Assembly (NCBI RefSeq): GCF_000953135.1 | Contig: NZ_LN614827.1 | Location: forward strand, 1,951,001 to 2,015,000 | DNA from: Legionella fallonii LLAP-10 | GTDB lineage: Bacteria; Pseudomonadota; Gammaproteobacteria; Legionellales; Legionellaceae | Reading direction: 5' to 3' | Length of the DNA: 64,000 nt | In this document: positions 1 to 9,189 of the stretch, one piece after another | Layout of the letters: each line of letters opens with the position of its first letter | Position numbering within the stretch: the stretch's first letter is position 1 | Translations under genes and position numbers: made by a program | The notes under the pieces: model-generated | Databases searched by the model: none | Told to the model about the DNA's origin: nothing | The model's input: the letters and a program-made list of their open reading frames with translations, nothing else

Positions 1-2
1 TA

Positions 3-257
3 GCTTATTTGGATACCGAATCGTCTACTACATCGCAATTAACACAAGATGTCAGTGCCATAATGGATTTTGTAGAGCAATTACGTTCTGCCGATACACA
101 CGATGTAGCACCTCTTTTCCATCCCTTTGCTTTACATCAACGATTAAGAATAGATGCCGTCACTGAAGAAGAATGCATTCGTGAGCTTGAAGAAATGGCT
201 CCGTTGTTTGATGACGATTTATATTTAGTGCCTAAAGTCATAGAATCGGATAAATAA
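3..257 (+). CDS. gatC: Asp/Glu-tRNA amidotransferase subunit C, 5' partial
   Basis: This is the C-terminal part of GatC, the small subunit that stabilises GatA in the GatCAB complex, which converts misacylated Asp-tRNA(Asn)/Glu-tRNA(Gln) to the amidated forms. The frame is already open at the left edge (Ala-Tyr-Leu-Asp...), so the start lies outside the window. The TTG at 9 is probably an internal Leu codon. The visible 80-odd residues hold the usual GatC helix ending ([12 protein letters not shown]) and the conserved acidic tail with PLFDDD and VPKVI. The gene ends 2 bp before gatA, with gatB following, which is the classic gatCAB order. Family assignment is secure from context. Confidence 0.93.
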   Translation, partial: AYLDTESSTTSQLTQDVSAIMDFVEQLRSADTHDVAPLFHPFALHQRLRIDAVTEEECIRELEEMAPLFDDDLYLVPKVIESDK

Positions 258-259
258 TT

Positions 260-1711
260 ATGGAACAACTTACACTGAAACAATTATCTCAGGCCCTGCA
301 ACAAGGCGAACTCTCCAGTGTTGAATTAACCAAGCATTATATTAGTAAAATCCATGACAATAAGGATCTTAATGCCTTTATCAGCCTTGATGAGGAAAGT
401 GCATTAGTACGTGCCCAACAAGCAGACGTGGATTTAAAAAAGGGATTAGGTAAGGTATTAACAGGGATTCCTATGGCACTTAAAGATTTATTTTGTACCA
501 AGGAAATGAAAACGACTTGCGCTTCCAAAATGCTAGCCAATTTTCAGTCCCCCTATGAAGCCACCCTAACCAAAAAATTGAAAGAGCAAGGAGCCATTCT
601 TTTAGGCAAGACCAATATGGATGAATTTGCCATGGGCTCTGCTAATGAAAATAGTTATTTTGGTGCGGTAAAGAACCCGTGGGATAAAGAACGCGTCCCT
701 GGCGGGTCTTCAGGTGGCTCCGCAGCAGCCGTTGCAGCGCGACTAATTCCCTTCTCCATAGGTTCAGATACTGGGGGCTCTATACGCCAACCCGCTGCAT
801 TTTGTGGTATCAGTGGTATTAAACCAACTTATGGTCTCGTTTCTCGTTACGGCATGGTCGCGTTTGCTTCGAGTCTTGATCAGGCGGGCCCCATGGCAAG
901 AAGTGCCGAAGATCTTGCCGTTATCCTTCAGGCATTAGCTGGTTTTGATCCTCAAGATTCAACGTCAGTGGAGCGCCCTATCCCTGATTATTATGCAGAA
1001 CTAAATAAGCCATTAAATAAACTTCGTATTGGCCTGCCTACCTGTTTCTTTCAACCTCAAGTAGATGATGCAATACAAAAAGCTATACTTGCTGCAGTTA
1101 ATGTGTTTAAGAATCTAGGCGCCGAGATTATTGAAATAGAATTAAAACTCCAACCACTGTGGGTTCCTTGTTATTACGTGGTTGCCTGTGCGGAAGCCTC
1201 TTCGAATCTTTCTCGTTATGATGGATTACGTTTTGGTCATCGTAGTTCTAAGACATCAAATTTAATCGAGCTCATTACCAATTCACGTAGTGAAGGTTTT
1301 GGTATCGAAGTCAAACGCAGAATCCTTACTGGAACCCATGTTTTATCAGCAGGCTATTTTGATGCGTACTACATACAAGCACAAAAAATAAGACGTTTGA
1401 TTCAAACAGAGTTAATTACTCATCTCAATTCAGTAGATGTTATTCTAGGCCCTACAACACCAACTACGGCCTTTAAACTAGGTGAAAAAATAGCAGATCC
1501 TATTCAAAATTATTTAGCTGATGTATTTACGGTTGCTGCCAATCTGGCTGGTTTGCCAGCACTATCCATCCCCACAGGGTTTGATGATAATTTACCTATA
1601 GGTTTGCAATTAATGGGAAAACATTTTAGTGAAAGTCATTTACTTAACCTAGCGCATCATTATCAATTACACACCAGCTGGCATTTGGCCAGTCCAAACG
1701 AATACAGGTGA
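260..1711 (+). CDS. gatA: Asp/Glu-tRNA amidotransferase subunit A
   Basis: GatA is the amidase of GatCAB. It hydrolyses glutamine and passes the ammonia to GatB. At 483 aa it has normal length. The amidase-signature catalytic triad is visible: Lys75 in MALKDLF, cis-Ser150 in the PGGSSGGS motif and Ser174 in [11 protein letters not shown], matching the family spacing. The ATG lies 2 bp after the gatC stop, and gatB starts 3 bp after this stop, so the three are one transcript and probably translationally coupled. Organisms with this operon usually lack AsnRS or GlnRS, or both. Nothing here looks degenerate. Confidence 0.97.
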   Translation: MEQLTLKQLSQALQQGELSSVELTKHYISKIHDNKDLNAFISLDEESALVRAQQADVDLKKGLGKVLTGIPMALKDLFCTKEMKTTCASKMLANFQSPYEATLTKKLKEQGAILLGKTNMDEFAMGSANENSYFGAVKNPWDKERVPGGSSGGSAAAVAARLIPFSIGSDTGGSIRQPAAFCGISGIKPTYGLVSRYGMVAFASSLDQAGPMARSAEDLAVILQALAGFDPQDSTSVERPIPDYYAELNKPLNKLRIGLPTCFFQPQVDDAIQKAILAAVNVFKNLGAEIIEIELKLQPLWVPCYYVVACAEASSNLSRYDGLRFGHRSSKTSNLIELITNSRSEGFGIEVKRRILTGTHVLSAGYFDAYYIQAQKIRRLIQTELITHLNSVDVILGPTTPTTAFKLGEKIADPIQNYLADVFTVAANLAGLPALSIPTGFDDNLPIGLQLMGKHFSESHLLNLAHHYQLHTSWHLASPNEYR

Positions 1712-1714
1712 TTT

Positions 1715-3154
1715 ATGGAATGGGATACTGTCATTGGTCTTGAGGTTCATGCTCAATTAAAAACAAAATCTAAACTTTTTTCTGGTGCATCAACCGCCTA
1801 CGGTGCTTCACCAAACTCACAGACCTGCTTTATCGATGCGGGCTTACCTGGGGTATTACCCGTCTTAAATCAGCAAGCAGTTGTTATGGCGATTCAATTG
1901 GGTATCGCAATTCATGCAGATATCAATGATCTCTCGGTGTTTGAACGAAAAAATTATTTTTATCCTGATTTACCTAAAGGTTATCAAATCAGCCAATTTC
2001 AAAGACCTATAGTCAGTAATGGGCAACTAAAAATAACACTAGACGATGGCAGTGAGAAAAAAGTTGAAATAGTACGTGCCCACTTAGAGGAGGATGCAGG
2101 AAAGTCCTTACATGAAATGCATTTTGAATATACAGGAATAGATTTAAATAGAGCAGGTACTCCTTTACTTGAAATTGTTACAGCTCCCTGTTTGTATTCT
2201 ACTGAAGAAGCAATTAAATACTTAAAAACATTGCATCAAGTAGTACGATTCTTAGGAATTTGTGACGGTAATATGCAAGAGGGATCGTTTCGCTGCGATG
2301 TCAATTTATCATTAAAACCCAAGGGTTCAACTGTTTTGGGTACGCGAACTGAACTAAAGAATTTGAACTCGTTTCGTTATATTGAAAAAGCAATAGCTTT
2401 TGAACAAGCACGGCATCAAGATTTATTAGAGCGCGGTGAGCTCGTTATTCAGGAAACACGGCTCTATAATCCTGATACTGACTCCACACATACCATGCGT
2501 GACAAAGAAAATGAAAATGACTATCGTTATTTTCCTGATCCGGATTTGCTTCCCATTCAAGTAACACCTGCGCAGATTGCAGAAATTAAGAATAATTTAC
2601 CAGCTTTGCCTGAAGAGATTCATCGTAAACTAAAAGAGATACCCTCATTAAATGACGAGGATTTTAATTTTATCTTATCTTCGCCAGCAGCTTATCATTT
2701 TTATAAAGAAATAAAGGAATGCAGCCAAGCTTCCGATAAAGTGATTATTAACTGGTTGAAAGGACAATATGCTGCGGCGTTAAATGAACAACAATTAACT
2801 TTTGATACGGTATTGCCCATTTCTGCAAAAACCATGGCGAATCTTTTAGATAAGCTACATGATAATGTGATTTCTTCGAATATTGCTAAAAATATTTTCA
2901 CGTTCCTGTGGAGTGGAGAAGAGGATGTAGATGCCATTATTCAACGTGAAGGCTATCAGCAAATGGATAATAGTGTCGACTTGGAGGAGATGGTAGTCAG
3001 TGTCATTCAACAATATCCTGGACAAGCAGCTGAGTATAAAGCTGGAAAAGAAAAGCTTTTGGCATTTTTTGTAGGACAAATTATGAAACAAACCAAGGGA
3101 CAAGCAAATCCGGAGCAAATTACTATGCTGCTAAGAAAACATCTCTGTTCTTAA
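1715..3154 (+). CDS. gatB: Asp/Glu-tRNA amidotransferase subunit B
   Basis: GatB binds the misacylated tRNA, phosphorylates the side-chain carboxylate and amidates it with ammonia from GatA. At 479 aa it is full length. It opens with WDTVIGLEVHAQL and shows the cradle-domain motifs VPVLN, FERKNYFYPDLPKGYQISQ, RAHLEEDAGK and DLNRAGTPLLEIV. The C-terminal YqeY-like tail ends with PEQITMLLRKHL. It is the third gene of gatCAB, 3 bp after gatA. Downstream there is no strong terminator with a T-run, only a repeat and a hairpin. Confidence 0.97.
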   Translation: MEWDTVIGLEVHAQLKTKSKLFSGASTAYGASPNSQTCFIDAGLPGVLPVLNQQAVVMAIQLGIAIHADINDLSVFERKNYFYPDLPKGYQISQFQRPIVSNGQLKITLDDGSEKKVEIVRAHLEEDAGKSLHEMHFEYTGIDLNRAGTPLLEIVTAPCLYSTEEAIKYLKTLHQVVRFLGICDGNMQEGSFRCDVNLSLKPKGSTVLGTRTELKNLNSFRYIEKAIAFEQARHQDLLERGELVIQETRLYNPDTDSTHTMRDKENENDYRYFPDPDLLPIQVTPAQIAEIKNNLPALPEEIHRKLKEIPSLNDEDFNFILSSPAAYHFYKEIKECSQASDKVIINWLKGQYAAALNEQQLTFDTVLPISAKTMANLLDKLHDNVISSNIAKNIFTFLWSGEEDVDAIIQREGYQQMDNSVDLEEMVVSVIQQYPGQAAEYKAGKEKLLAFFVGQIMKQTKGQANPEQITMLLRKHLCS

Positions 3155-3190
3155 TAAGAGTAAATTGACTAGGCTGGGCTACAAATTAAT

Positions 3191-3260
3191 GACACTACCT
3201 TAATCTTTTGTAGCCTGGATTAGCACAGCGTAATCCGAGATTTCAGTGCATTGAGTTAAG
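3191..3260 (-). repeat. Diverged partial copy of the 144-bp inverted-repeat element
   Basis: Read on the minus strand, this stretch aligns with the right half of the 144-bp element found at 20625-20768 and 49084-49227. Shared blocks include CACTACCTTAA, TTTGTAGCCTGGATTAGC and a CAGCGTAATCC core. It carries several substitutions and lacks a clear second terminal repeat, so it is an older, decayed copy. Confidence 0.7.
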
Positions 3261-3330
3261 GGCATTCCCCAAATCTCCCACATATATCCAGCATTACCAC
3301 AAGCATATTCCTCTATCACCCTTTTTTATA

Positions 3331-3356
3331 AAGTCGGGCAATTTGTTGCCCGACTT
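3331..3356. terminator. Hairpin, possible terminator of the small minus-strand gene
   Basis: A perfect 11-bp inverted repeat (AAGTCGGGCAA / TTGCCCGACTT, 4-nt loop) lies just past the stop of the small gene at 3367-3537. There is no long T-run, so termination is inferred. The same GTCGGGCAA hairpin recurs at 57229-57250 and underlies the insertion site at 49070-49245, so it is also a dispersed repeat. Confidence 0.55.
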
Positions 3357-3366
3357 TGGTGTTAGC

Positions 3367-3537
3367 TTATCGCCAACAACGATCATAGCAATAATTGTAT
3401 TTGTCTTTTACATTTGATAAATGCGAGTTATCCTGGCAATCTCTCATGCATTGCTCCATTCGATAGCGGCCGCTATCGACAGCAAATGCAGGGAAGCAGC
3501 TAGCGGCAATAGCAATCACCAGTACTATTTTCAACAT
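3367..3537 (-). CDS. Small exported Cys-rich peptide, twin CX3C
   Basis: This 56-aa reading frame has a good ribosome site: GGGGAGA about 7 nt before the ATG on the minus strand. It starts with a textbook signal peptide (MLKIVLVIAIAA, cleavage after FPAFA). The mature part is about 37 residues with two CX3C motifs, QCMRDC and YCYDRC, and is otherwise polar. Twin CX3C pairs usually form a disulfide-stapled helical hairpin, which fits a periplasmic location. I do not recognise a family. A shared hairpin just downstream could end its transcript. The start, signal peptide and Cys spacing make it convincing as a real gene despite its size. Confidence 0.7.
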   Translation of the reverse strand: MLKIVLVIAIAASCFPAFAVDSGRYRMEQCMRDCQDNSHLSNVKDKYNYCYDRCWR

Positions 3538-3810
3538 AATGTCTCCCCATACTCTTTCTGTACTTAAAAAATACAGTTCTCTGAAGAGATTATAGTCGAT
3601 TTTTACACAGCCGGACTCTGCAGTATTACTTACTGATTAACCCAACACTCTACTTATCAAATTAGTCTACAATAGTACACACGAGCAGGGAGGATTCGAA
3701 ACGGAGTTAGCGCGCTTCCTCAGCCCGAACGGATCGAAGCAGCACATCAAAAATAAAGGCATCTTAACCTGACGGCCATGGCCTACTGTGTTAAGGCTTA
3801 CAAAGAAAAA

Positions 3811-4180
3811 AGAGTCGGTCGATAAGCCGGGTTCTGTCGTGAGCAATCATTCATCTGGGACATGCGTCACCGCATGCCTCAAGCAACCTACCCGAATCCC
3901 GTGCGGGCCGCACATTATGACCTTTCGATCAAATGGATTCCTATTTGGTCTTGCTCCAGGTGGGGTTTTCCCTGCCACGACTGTTACCAATCGCGCGGTG
4001 CGCTCTTACCGCACCATTTCACCCTTACCCACTGCTACAAGAGCAGACAGGCGGTATATTTTCTGTGGCACTTTCCGTGGGCTCACACCCCCCAGGCGTT
4101 ACCTGGCACCTTGCCCTATGGAGCCCGGACTTTCCTCTCTTTGCTTCAAGAACAAAGAGCGATTGCCTAACCGACTCTGT
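3811..4180 (-). ncRNA. rnpB: RNase P RNA (M1), class A
   Basis: On the minus strand the transcript begins near 4178 with AGAGTCGGTTAGGCAATCGC and ends near 3812 with AACCCGGCTTATCGACCGAC. These ends pair to form P1. The conserved core GAGGAAAGTCCGGGCTCC, the AACGCCTGG block, and the 3' AGAACCCGGCTTA block that includes P4 are all present. Length about 370 nt is normal for bacterial type A. It processes tRNA 5' leaders with RnpA. P1 is followed on the minus strand by a T-rich tract that suits an intrinsic terminator. Open frames across this stretch on the plus strand are spurious. Confidence 0.97.
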
Positions 4181-4185
4181 GATCA

Positions 4186-4215
4186 ATAGTAACAGAGTGA
4201 CGAGTACTTCATCAA
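4186..4215 (-). promoter_or_regulatory. rnpB promoter, sigma-70 type
   Basis: On the minus strand TTGATG (4210-4215) and TACTAT (4186-4191) are separated by 18 bp, and the predicted RNase P RNA 5' end lies about 7 bp downstream. The positioning against the P1 stem is what makes the call credible. Confidence 0.75.
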
Positions 4216-4444
4216 CATTAAATTTTAAAATAGTAGGAATTGTATTGCGATTGGCGCGCTTTGCCCTCTCAAAAGCATAGGACTAGCTAAACTAATTCGA
4301 TATGATTGAGAGAGCAAAACGTTTTTGGATCAATGCATTATAAATGTGCCATCTTAAAATTTCATAACGATAAAACACTAGCTAAAGATCACAAATAACG
4401 TCGAATTAATGATGAAAAATTCTAGAAAAGTATTACTTTTTATC

Positions 4445-4732
4445 TTAGAAATCACGTGTACCGATAAATTCATCATCAAAATAACGCTTTAATTTAGTAC
4501 GCAATGTACCACGGCTCACACCAAGAACTCGAGCAGCTTTTGACTGATTGTAACGAGTTAATTCCATCACTGTACGAAATAAAGGAGCTTCAACTTCTTC
4601 AACGATTAATTGATATAAGTTCAAATTAGCGTCTTTATTACCAACAGTAGTTAAATACCCCTTAACTGCACTAATCACTTGATGCGAAAGAGCTTCATTT
4701 CCTTGCGCCACTTCTTGCATTACTGCACTCAT
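4445..4732 (-). CDS. fis: Fis-family DNA-binding protein
   Basis: This 95-aa protein has the C-terminal Fis/NtrC-type helix-turn-helix, with FRTVMELTRYNQSKAARVLG followed by VSRGTLRTKLKRY. Fis bends DNA, shapes the nucleoid and tunes growth-phase genes. In Legionella several Fis paralogues control virulence genes (general knowledge), and I cannot say which one this is. The start is supported by AGGAG about 7 nt upstream of the ATG. The gene stands alone, with nearly 500 bp of very AT-rich DNA upstream. Confidence 0.9.
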   Translation of the reverse strand: MSAVMQEVAQGNEALSHQVISAVKGYLTTVGNKDANLNLYQLIVEEVEAPLFRTVMELTRYNQSKAARVLGVSRGTLRTKLKRYFDDEFIGTRDF

Positions 4733-5223
4733 TTTAATCTCCTAGTACAAAATTAACAAAAATATTTTGGGTTCAGCAATTATCCATACCAAACATCATG
4801 TCCGATATAATATCAAATATTCCAAAGAGTGTAAACATTGTTTCAATGATATTCATTTATTAAGGGAAGATTAAGAAAATTTATTGTATCATTATCGTAG
4901 AGATTGTAAAAATAAATGTATGATTTTTTTAAATATTTTGTTGTATTGCATTAATTGAACAAATAGTTAAAATTTTTTATCTAAAATTTTATTTTTATTT
5001 AAAAAAAGACGAGACGAACAAAAACAGAACTATTAAATAGATTAAAAAATGCATCAATAGCTTGTTAAATAGAACATCTTTGCAAGGAAAAACCTCATTT
5101 ACGATTAATTATAACCCAAATGAGAAATTATAGGACAAATAAAACAAGAAAGAAAAGAGAAAACTATATTTTGCAGGGAGTCATACATCACATCCTTAGC
5201 ATAGCACGACTTGTTTCACTAAT
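4733..5223. other. AT-rich intergenic region upstream of fis
   Basis: No credible gene seen. The stretch is strongly A+T-rich with phased-looking A and T runs, especially 4860-5050, and must contain the fis promoter on the minus strand. I could not pick a unique promoter because too many AT-rich hexamers fit. Confidence 0.5.
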
Positions 5224-5847
5224 TCATATAAGTTGCTTTTGTTCCTTTTGGTGGGCTTTATTATTTGAGTGTAATAAATGATGTTTGTTAGGATATTGAG
5301 TTATTGCAACAAAATGAACGTATTGTTTTTTGAGACTAGGAGTAAATGGTAGTAAATTAATCAAGTCATTACATTGAGTAACAATGTTCTTGATGTCTAG
5401 CGGAACTGTGTTTTTATTGGCCAAAAGAAATGAACCTCTTCGAAAGCCTGTAAAGGGGAATGAAGCGCAAAGAGAGGCGGCACCGAGCACCGGCACAACG
5501 AAGCAACTCGCCTCATCAGTGGAGCTTCTGAAGAAGTCTAATTTTGCAATAAACTGATTTTTTCTAAGTGCAGTATGATGTTTGGTGGTTTTGGTACTAT
5601 TGACTTGCTCATCACCGGTTTTGACAAAATACTTGCTTATTCCATGGTAAAAAGTATTTTGTATTTTTTTAAGGATAACTCTAGGAGATATGTTGCTGAC
5701 AAACGCCCTTAGTTTTTCTTCACCCAAGAAAGAAAAACCTAAAGAGGTGCCTATTTTCATTGTAAGAGACATAAGATAAGTACCAATTAAAATCGTAAGA
5801 CCTTTTAAATGATTACCAATCTGGTGTAATGCAGTCTGTTCTATCAT
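5224..5847 (-). CDS. Hypothetical protein carrying an in-frame dispersed repeat
   Basis: This 207-aa protein is not recognised. Residues 15-40 are hydrophobic (LTILIGTYLMSLTMK) and could be one membrane segment. The middle is basic and polar, and the tail is His/Lys/Gln-rich (HLLHSNNKAHQKEQKQ). Residues of roughly 100-138 (LDFFRSSTDEASCFVVPVL onward) are encoded by a dispersed DNA repeat found elsewhere in the window, so part of the protein is repeat-derived. It is flanked by long non-coding stretches and belongs to no operon. It may be a real accessory gene or a decaying one, and coding status is uncertain. Confidence 0.5.
   Translation of the reverse strand: MIEQTALHQIGNHLKGLTILIGTYLMSLTMKIGTSLGFSFLGEEKLRAFVSNISPRVILKKIQNTFYHGISKYFVKTGDEQVNSTKTTKHHTALRKNQFIAKLDFFRSSTDEASCFVVPVLGAASLCASFPFTGFRRGSFLLANKNTVPLDIKNIVTQCNDLINLLPFTPSLKKQYVHFVAITQYPNKHHLLHSNNKAHQKEQKQLI
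5433..5541 (-). repeat. Dispersed repeat family A, copy within the 207-aa ORF
   Basis: It shares blocks with 47061-47145 and 61208-61328: AATGAAGCGCAAA near one end, ACGAAGCAA in the middle, and a GAAGAAGTCT / GAAGAGGTCT end. The outer ends are roughly inverted (CCTCTTCGAAAGC versus ACTTCTTCAGAAGC on the other strand). Read on the minus strand it encodes LDFF...ASCFVVPVL, matching LDLFGN...ANCFVEPVL of the 61-kb copy. Confidence 0.75.
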
Positions 5848-5979
5848 AACAATTTAAAGCAATATTCTGTGGCTATATTATATTCGAGTGAATATTAAGC
5901 CAGCCTTAAATCAGGCACTTATTAAGTAAAAAAATTTTCTCTTATTCTATGGAAAGGAGATAAGAAGTCAGTGGTAGTA

Positions 5980-6240
5980 AAAATCCCCTCGCCTCTGAGG
6001 TATCCCCACAAACTTTGATTAAAGATCGAATTACTGTGGCTTGACCACGGTATCTACAAGAGGGGTAATTGTTAGTTTAAGCCCAAGAAATACACTCGAT
6101 TAAATTTCCTTTTTAACCACTTCATTGAAGAAATAGAGGTGATTTAATAATGCAACGTGGAGATACCGTGGTCAAGCCACGGTAATTCGAGAAAAGTTAT
6201 AATTTTGTGGGGATACCAGCCCTCGCCCGCGAAAGGGATT
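5980..6240. repeat. Inverted-repeat element (MITE-like), about 260 bp
   Basis: The two ends form long imperfect inverted repeats. They share GGTATCCCCACAAA (left end, reversed at the right) followed inward by CGAATTACTGTGGCTTGACC and ACGGTATCT, roughly 60-75 bp per arm with several mismatches. The centre is unique and AT-rich, with no gene. Half of the arm recurs at 39961-39992 inside a radical SAM gene. No transposase is encoded, so if mobile it depends on another element. Confidence 0.8.
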
Positions 6241-6358
6241 TGATTAAAAATAGATACTAAAGTTAGGGAGAGCGCTTTAGAAAGGTATTCCGCCCTACCC
6301 AATCGATAAATCCTTCACTCGACATGAGCAATATTGTTTGCCTTAAATACCAAGAATA

Positions 6359-6721
6359 TTAATCAACCGTAAAACTTTCACCGCATCCACATTGACCAGT
6401 TTGATTGGGATTATTAAAGACAAACTTAGAATTAAATCCTTGTTTTACATAATCCACATTCATCTCTTTAAGAAATGGATAACTCGCTCTATCAATGCAT
6501 ACCACATACTCATCGGTGAGAGGCAGAACCATATCCCCTTCTGAAGGAGTTTTCACATAATCAACAACATAGGAAAACCCTGAACATCCTGTTTTCTTAA
6601 CAGACAAACGCACGCCAGTATGTTCTGGATCTTTTGCGAGATAAGAAACCATATGTTTTTTTGCAGATTCGCTAAAGCTAATCCCCGGTTTTTCAGTAGT
6701 ATGGTGCATTACAACACTCAT
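6359..6721 (-). CDS. iscA: IscA/HesB-family Fe-S assembly protein
   Basis: This 120-aa A-type carrier protein helps deliver Fe-S clusters to target enzymes. The three family cysteines are present: one in TGCSGFSY (about residue 46) and two in the C-terminal CGCGES. It is the last gene of the trmJ-iscS-iscU-like-iscA run, and its ATG overlaps the preceding stop (ATGA), implying translational coupling. By sequence it could equally be labelled SufA or ErpA-like. The operon position favours IscA. Confidence 0.9.
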   Translation of the reverse strand: MSVVMHHTTEKPGISFSESAKKHMVSYLAKDPEHTGVRLSVKKTGCSGFSYVVDYVKTPSEGDMVLPLTDEYVVCIDRASYPFLKEMNVDYVKQGFNSKFVFNNPNQTGQCGCGESFTVD

Positions 6722-7113
6722 GATTTATAATCCTCAAGTTTCTTTTTCATTAAGGTAAACACTTCTTTATAAACATCTTCGACTTGTAAAGCAATGGGAT
6801 ATTGGTTCTGTGGTATTTCTAATTCTTTGACTAATATCTGATAATTCATCTCTTTCAAACAGTCTAATTTTCTACCTTCAATTTGCCGACATAGCCACTC
6901 TAGAGCTGCTATTACGTAAGGATTTCCTGTCGCTTTAAAACAGGCCTTAGTAATCAGTGTATCTCCCGTGCATTGTAAATATAAGTCTATTCTTGTAACA
7001 CTTTGATTTTTCTGGATACTAGAAAAATGAACCGTCAGTGGTACATTGAGATCAAGAATACCAACGTGCCTAGGCAGAAAAAAACAATCTTCTACTCTTT
7101 CATTATACATCAT
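6718..7113 (-). CDS. IscU/NifU-N-like scaffold protein lacking the cluster cysteines
   Basis: This 131-aa protein sits between iscS and iscA, overlapping both by ATGA junctions. It follows the IscU pattern: [16 protein letters not shown] resembles the IscU start YSEKVIDHYENPRNVG, then ACFKATGNP...[17 protein letters not shown] and a final VEDVYKEVF helix. All three scaffold ligand positions look lost. The Cys of ACGD is replaced around residues 38-41, the Cys of YGCG is Asn (TGNP), and the HCS motif reads YPI. Other cysteines (10, 48, 58, 75, 85) are at non-canonical places. It may be a regulatory or adaptor relative of IscU. A catalytic scaffold role is doubtful. Confidence 0.75.
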   Translation of the reverse strand: MMYNERVEDCFFLPRHVGILDLNVPLTVHFSSIQKNQSVTRIDLYLQCTGDTLITKACFKATGNPYVIAALEWLCRQIEGRKLDCLKEMNYQILVKELEIPQNQYPIALQVEDVYKEVFTLMKKKLEDYKS

Positions 7114-8273
7114 AGTGGTGACATTTCATGCAATCGTTTTACTTGGGTATCAATTATAGCAATAGCGTGCTGAATTTGCTCTTCTGTTGTAAAGCGGCCT
7201 ATGGATAAACGTATGGAGCTATGCGCTAATTCATCAGACAATCCTAAAGCTTTTAATACATACGAAGGCTGAACACTGGCAGAGGAACAGGCTGAAGTTG
7301 TTGAAATTGCTAAATCGTTTAAGGCTAAAAGTAAAGAATCGCCATCCAAACCAGAAAAACTTAAATTGAGATTACCGGGAAGCCTATTCTGCTCATGCCC
7401 ATTTAAACGTATACCTGGCAAATGTTTAATACCATCCCATAATTGTTTTCTATAGTTTAAAATTCGCGTCTGCTCTTCTTTACGCGCTGTTTCTGCAAGG
7501 ACAAATGCTGTCCCCATCCCTACAATTTGATGAGTAGCTAAAGTTCCTGAACGCAAACCGCCTTCATGCCCGCCTCCAAAAGTTTGCGCTTGCAAGCGAA
7601 CTCGTGGTCTATGGCGAACATACAATGCGCCTACACCTTTAGGTCCGTAATTTTTATGGGCAGAAAAGGACATGAGATCGACAGAAAGTTGATGCAAATC
7701 GATGGGGAGTTTTCCCGCACTTTGGGCGGCATCAACATGAAAAATAATTCCTCTATTACGTAATAACTCACTTATGGCTACTATATCCTGGATGACACCA
7801 ATTTCATTATTAACATGCATAATAGAAACTAAAATAGTCTCTTGACGCAGTGCCTGCTCCAATTGATGAAGATCTAATAAACCATCTGATTCTGGCTCAA
7901 GATAAGTAACGTCAAATCCTTCCTTTTCAAGCTGATGAAAACTATCAAGCACCGCTTTGTGCTCGGTACTCATAGTGATTAAATGTTTCCCTTTATTTTT
8001 ATAAAAACGGGCAGCACCTAAAATAGCCAAATTATCGGCTTCAGTAGCTCCGGAAGTAAACACTATATTTTGCATAGACGCATTAACTGAATCAGCAATT
8101 TCTCCTCGAGCCTGTTCAACCGCCATAGCCGCTTCTTTACCATAAATATGTGTCGTCGATGCAGGATTTCCAAAACAACCATCAGGTCCTAAATATTTGA
8201 TCATCTGCTCCACAACACGCGGATCGACCGGAGTTGTTGCCATGTAATCAAAATAAATTGGCCTTTTGTCCAT
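7110..8273 (-). CDS. iscS: Cysteine desulfurase IscS
   Basis: A PLP enzyme that takes sulfur from cysteine as a persulfide for Fe-S clusters and tRNA thiolation. Visible are the opening [12 protein letters not shown], the PLP lysine in [21 protein letters not shown], and the active-site Cys loop [18 protein letters not shown] typical of group I (IscS) enzymes. The ATG at 8273 has GGGAG about 9 nt upstream and follows the trmJ stop with a 1-bp gap. A GTG at 8282 would add three residues. No iscR precedes it, so the operon lacks the usual IscR repressor locally. Confidence 0.95.
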   Translation of the reverse strand: MDKRPIYFDYMATTPVDPRVVEQMIKYLGPDGCFGNPASTTHIYGKEAAMAVEQARGEIADSVNASMQNIVFTSGATEADNLAILGAARFYKNKGKHLITMSTEHKAVLDSFHQLEKEGFDVTYLEPESDGLLDLHQLEQALRQETILVSIMHVNNEIGVIQDIVAISELLRNRGIIFHVDAAQSAGKLPIDLHQLSVDLMSFSAHKNYGPKGVGALYVRHRPRVRLQAQTFGGGHEGGLRSGTLATHQIVGMGTAFVLAETARKEEQTRILNYRKQLWDGIKHLPGIRLNGHEQNRLPGNLNLSFSGLDGDSLLLALNDLAISTTSACSSASVQPSYVLKALGLSDELAHSSIRLSIGRFTTEEQIQHAIAIIDTQVKRLHEMSPL

Positions 8274-8274
8274 C

Positions 8275-9021
8275 CTAATCACTCCCTTCCCTTTTTCTTG
8301 CCCACTCTAAGGACTTTTGTACTTGGCTTAACATCCCTCGTAAAATACTGACTTCCATTTTTTCCAAATTGACTCGATTAAATAATCTTCTGACCCGTTG
8401 CATTAACCTACGAGGATTGGATTCCTTTAAAAATTGAATGTCAATAAAGACTTCTTTTAAGTGCTCATAAAACTGCTCTATTTCATCTGCAGTGGCATAT
8501 TCATCACTACGTAAAGCCACTTCCGCCGTAGGTGATAATAATTTCATTCGCAGCTCGTACGCCACAATTTGCACTGCTTGAGCTAAGTTCAGAGAGCTGT
8601 ATTCAGGGTTACTAGGTATATGAATATGATAATGACATTTTAGTAGTTCTTCATTGGTAAGGCCAGCATGCTCTCGACCAAATACAATGGCTATTTGCGT
8701 TGTATCAGATTGTTCGTTGATGAATTCAGCACAGGATGGTGGGGTTAAACCCGGCAAAGATAGACCGCGAGGTCTTGCGCTCGTTGCAAATATTAACTGA
8801 CATCCAGCCAAGGCTTCATCTAATGTCTCAGTCACTACAGCCTGTTCTAAAACATCATCAGCCCCTGCAGCCATTTCCCTCGCTTTATAATCCGGAAAAG
8901 ACTTTGGAGTCACCAGATAGAGGGAGTTTAATCCCATGGTTTTCATCGCTCGTGCGGTTGAACCAATATTACCAGGGTGTGAGGTAGCAATTAAAACAAT
9001 ACGAATGGAACTTAATTTCAT
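8275..9021 (-). CDS. trmJ: tRNA (Cm32/Um32) 2'-O-methyltransferase TrmJ
   Basis: A SPOUT-family methyltransferase that modifies ribose 32 of tRNA anticodon loops with SAM. At 248 aa it matches TrmJ. Seen are [20 protein letters not shown] at the N-terminus, the [18 protein letters not shown] motif and [24 protein letters not shown], which build the trefoil knot. A C-terminal helical extension follows (about 165-248), as in E. coli TrmJ. It is the first gene of the iscS operon. In E. coli the same gene lies upstream of isc, so the order is conserved even though iscR is absent here. Confidence 0.95.
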   Translation of the reverse strand: MKLSSIRIVLIATSHPGNIGSTARAMKTMGLNSLYLVTPKSFPDYKAREMAAGADDVLEQAVVTETLDEALAGCQLIFATSARPRGLSLPGLTPPSCAEFINEQSDTTQIAIVFGREHAGLTNEELLKCHYHIHIPSNPEYSSLNLAQAVQIVAYELRMKLLSPTAEVALRSDEYATADEIEQFYEHLKEVFIDIQFLKESNPRRLMQRVRRLFNRVNLEKMEVSILRGMLSQVQKSLEWARKREGSD

Positions 9022-9189
9022 AAAAAAACTTATATCGAATACAATGTGTCACTATATCATAGCATTTATTGCTTAGATTTCACTCTGAATAAAAAAATGT
9101 CATGTTTTAGACAAAGCTTTAGCGATCGGAGTTTTTCCTAAGTCTTGAATGTGGTAGAATCGTTGGTTTTGTAAATAAAGAGTATATCC

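Noticed and set aside
3665..3800. Possible further copy of family A (GTACACACGAG, GAGGATTCGAAAC) and of the 187-bp element end
   Set aside because: Only short blocks match and the order is disturbed, so I could not set boundaries; left as a possible decayed trace.
3788..4280. Several plus-strand open frames of 100-130 codons
   Set aside because: They lie across the RNase P RNA on the opposite strand; composition follows the RNA and there are no ribosome sites.
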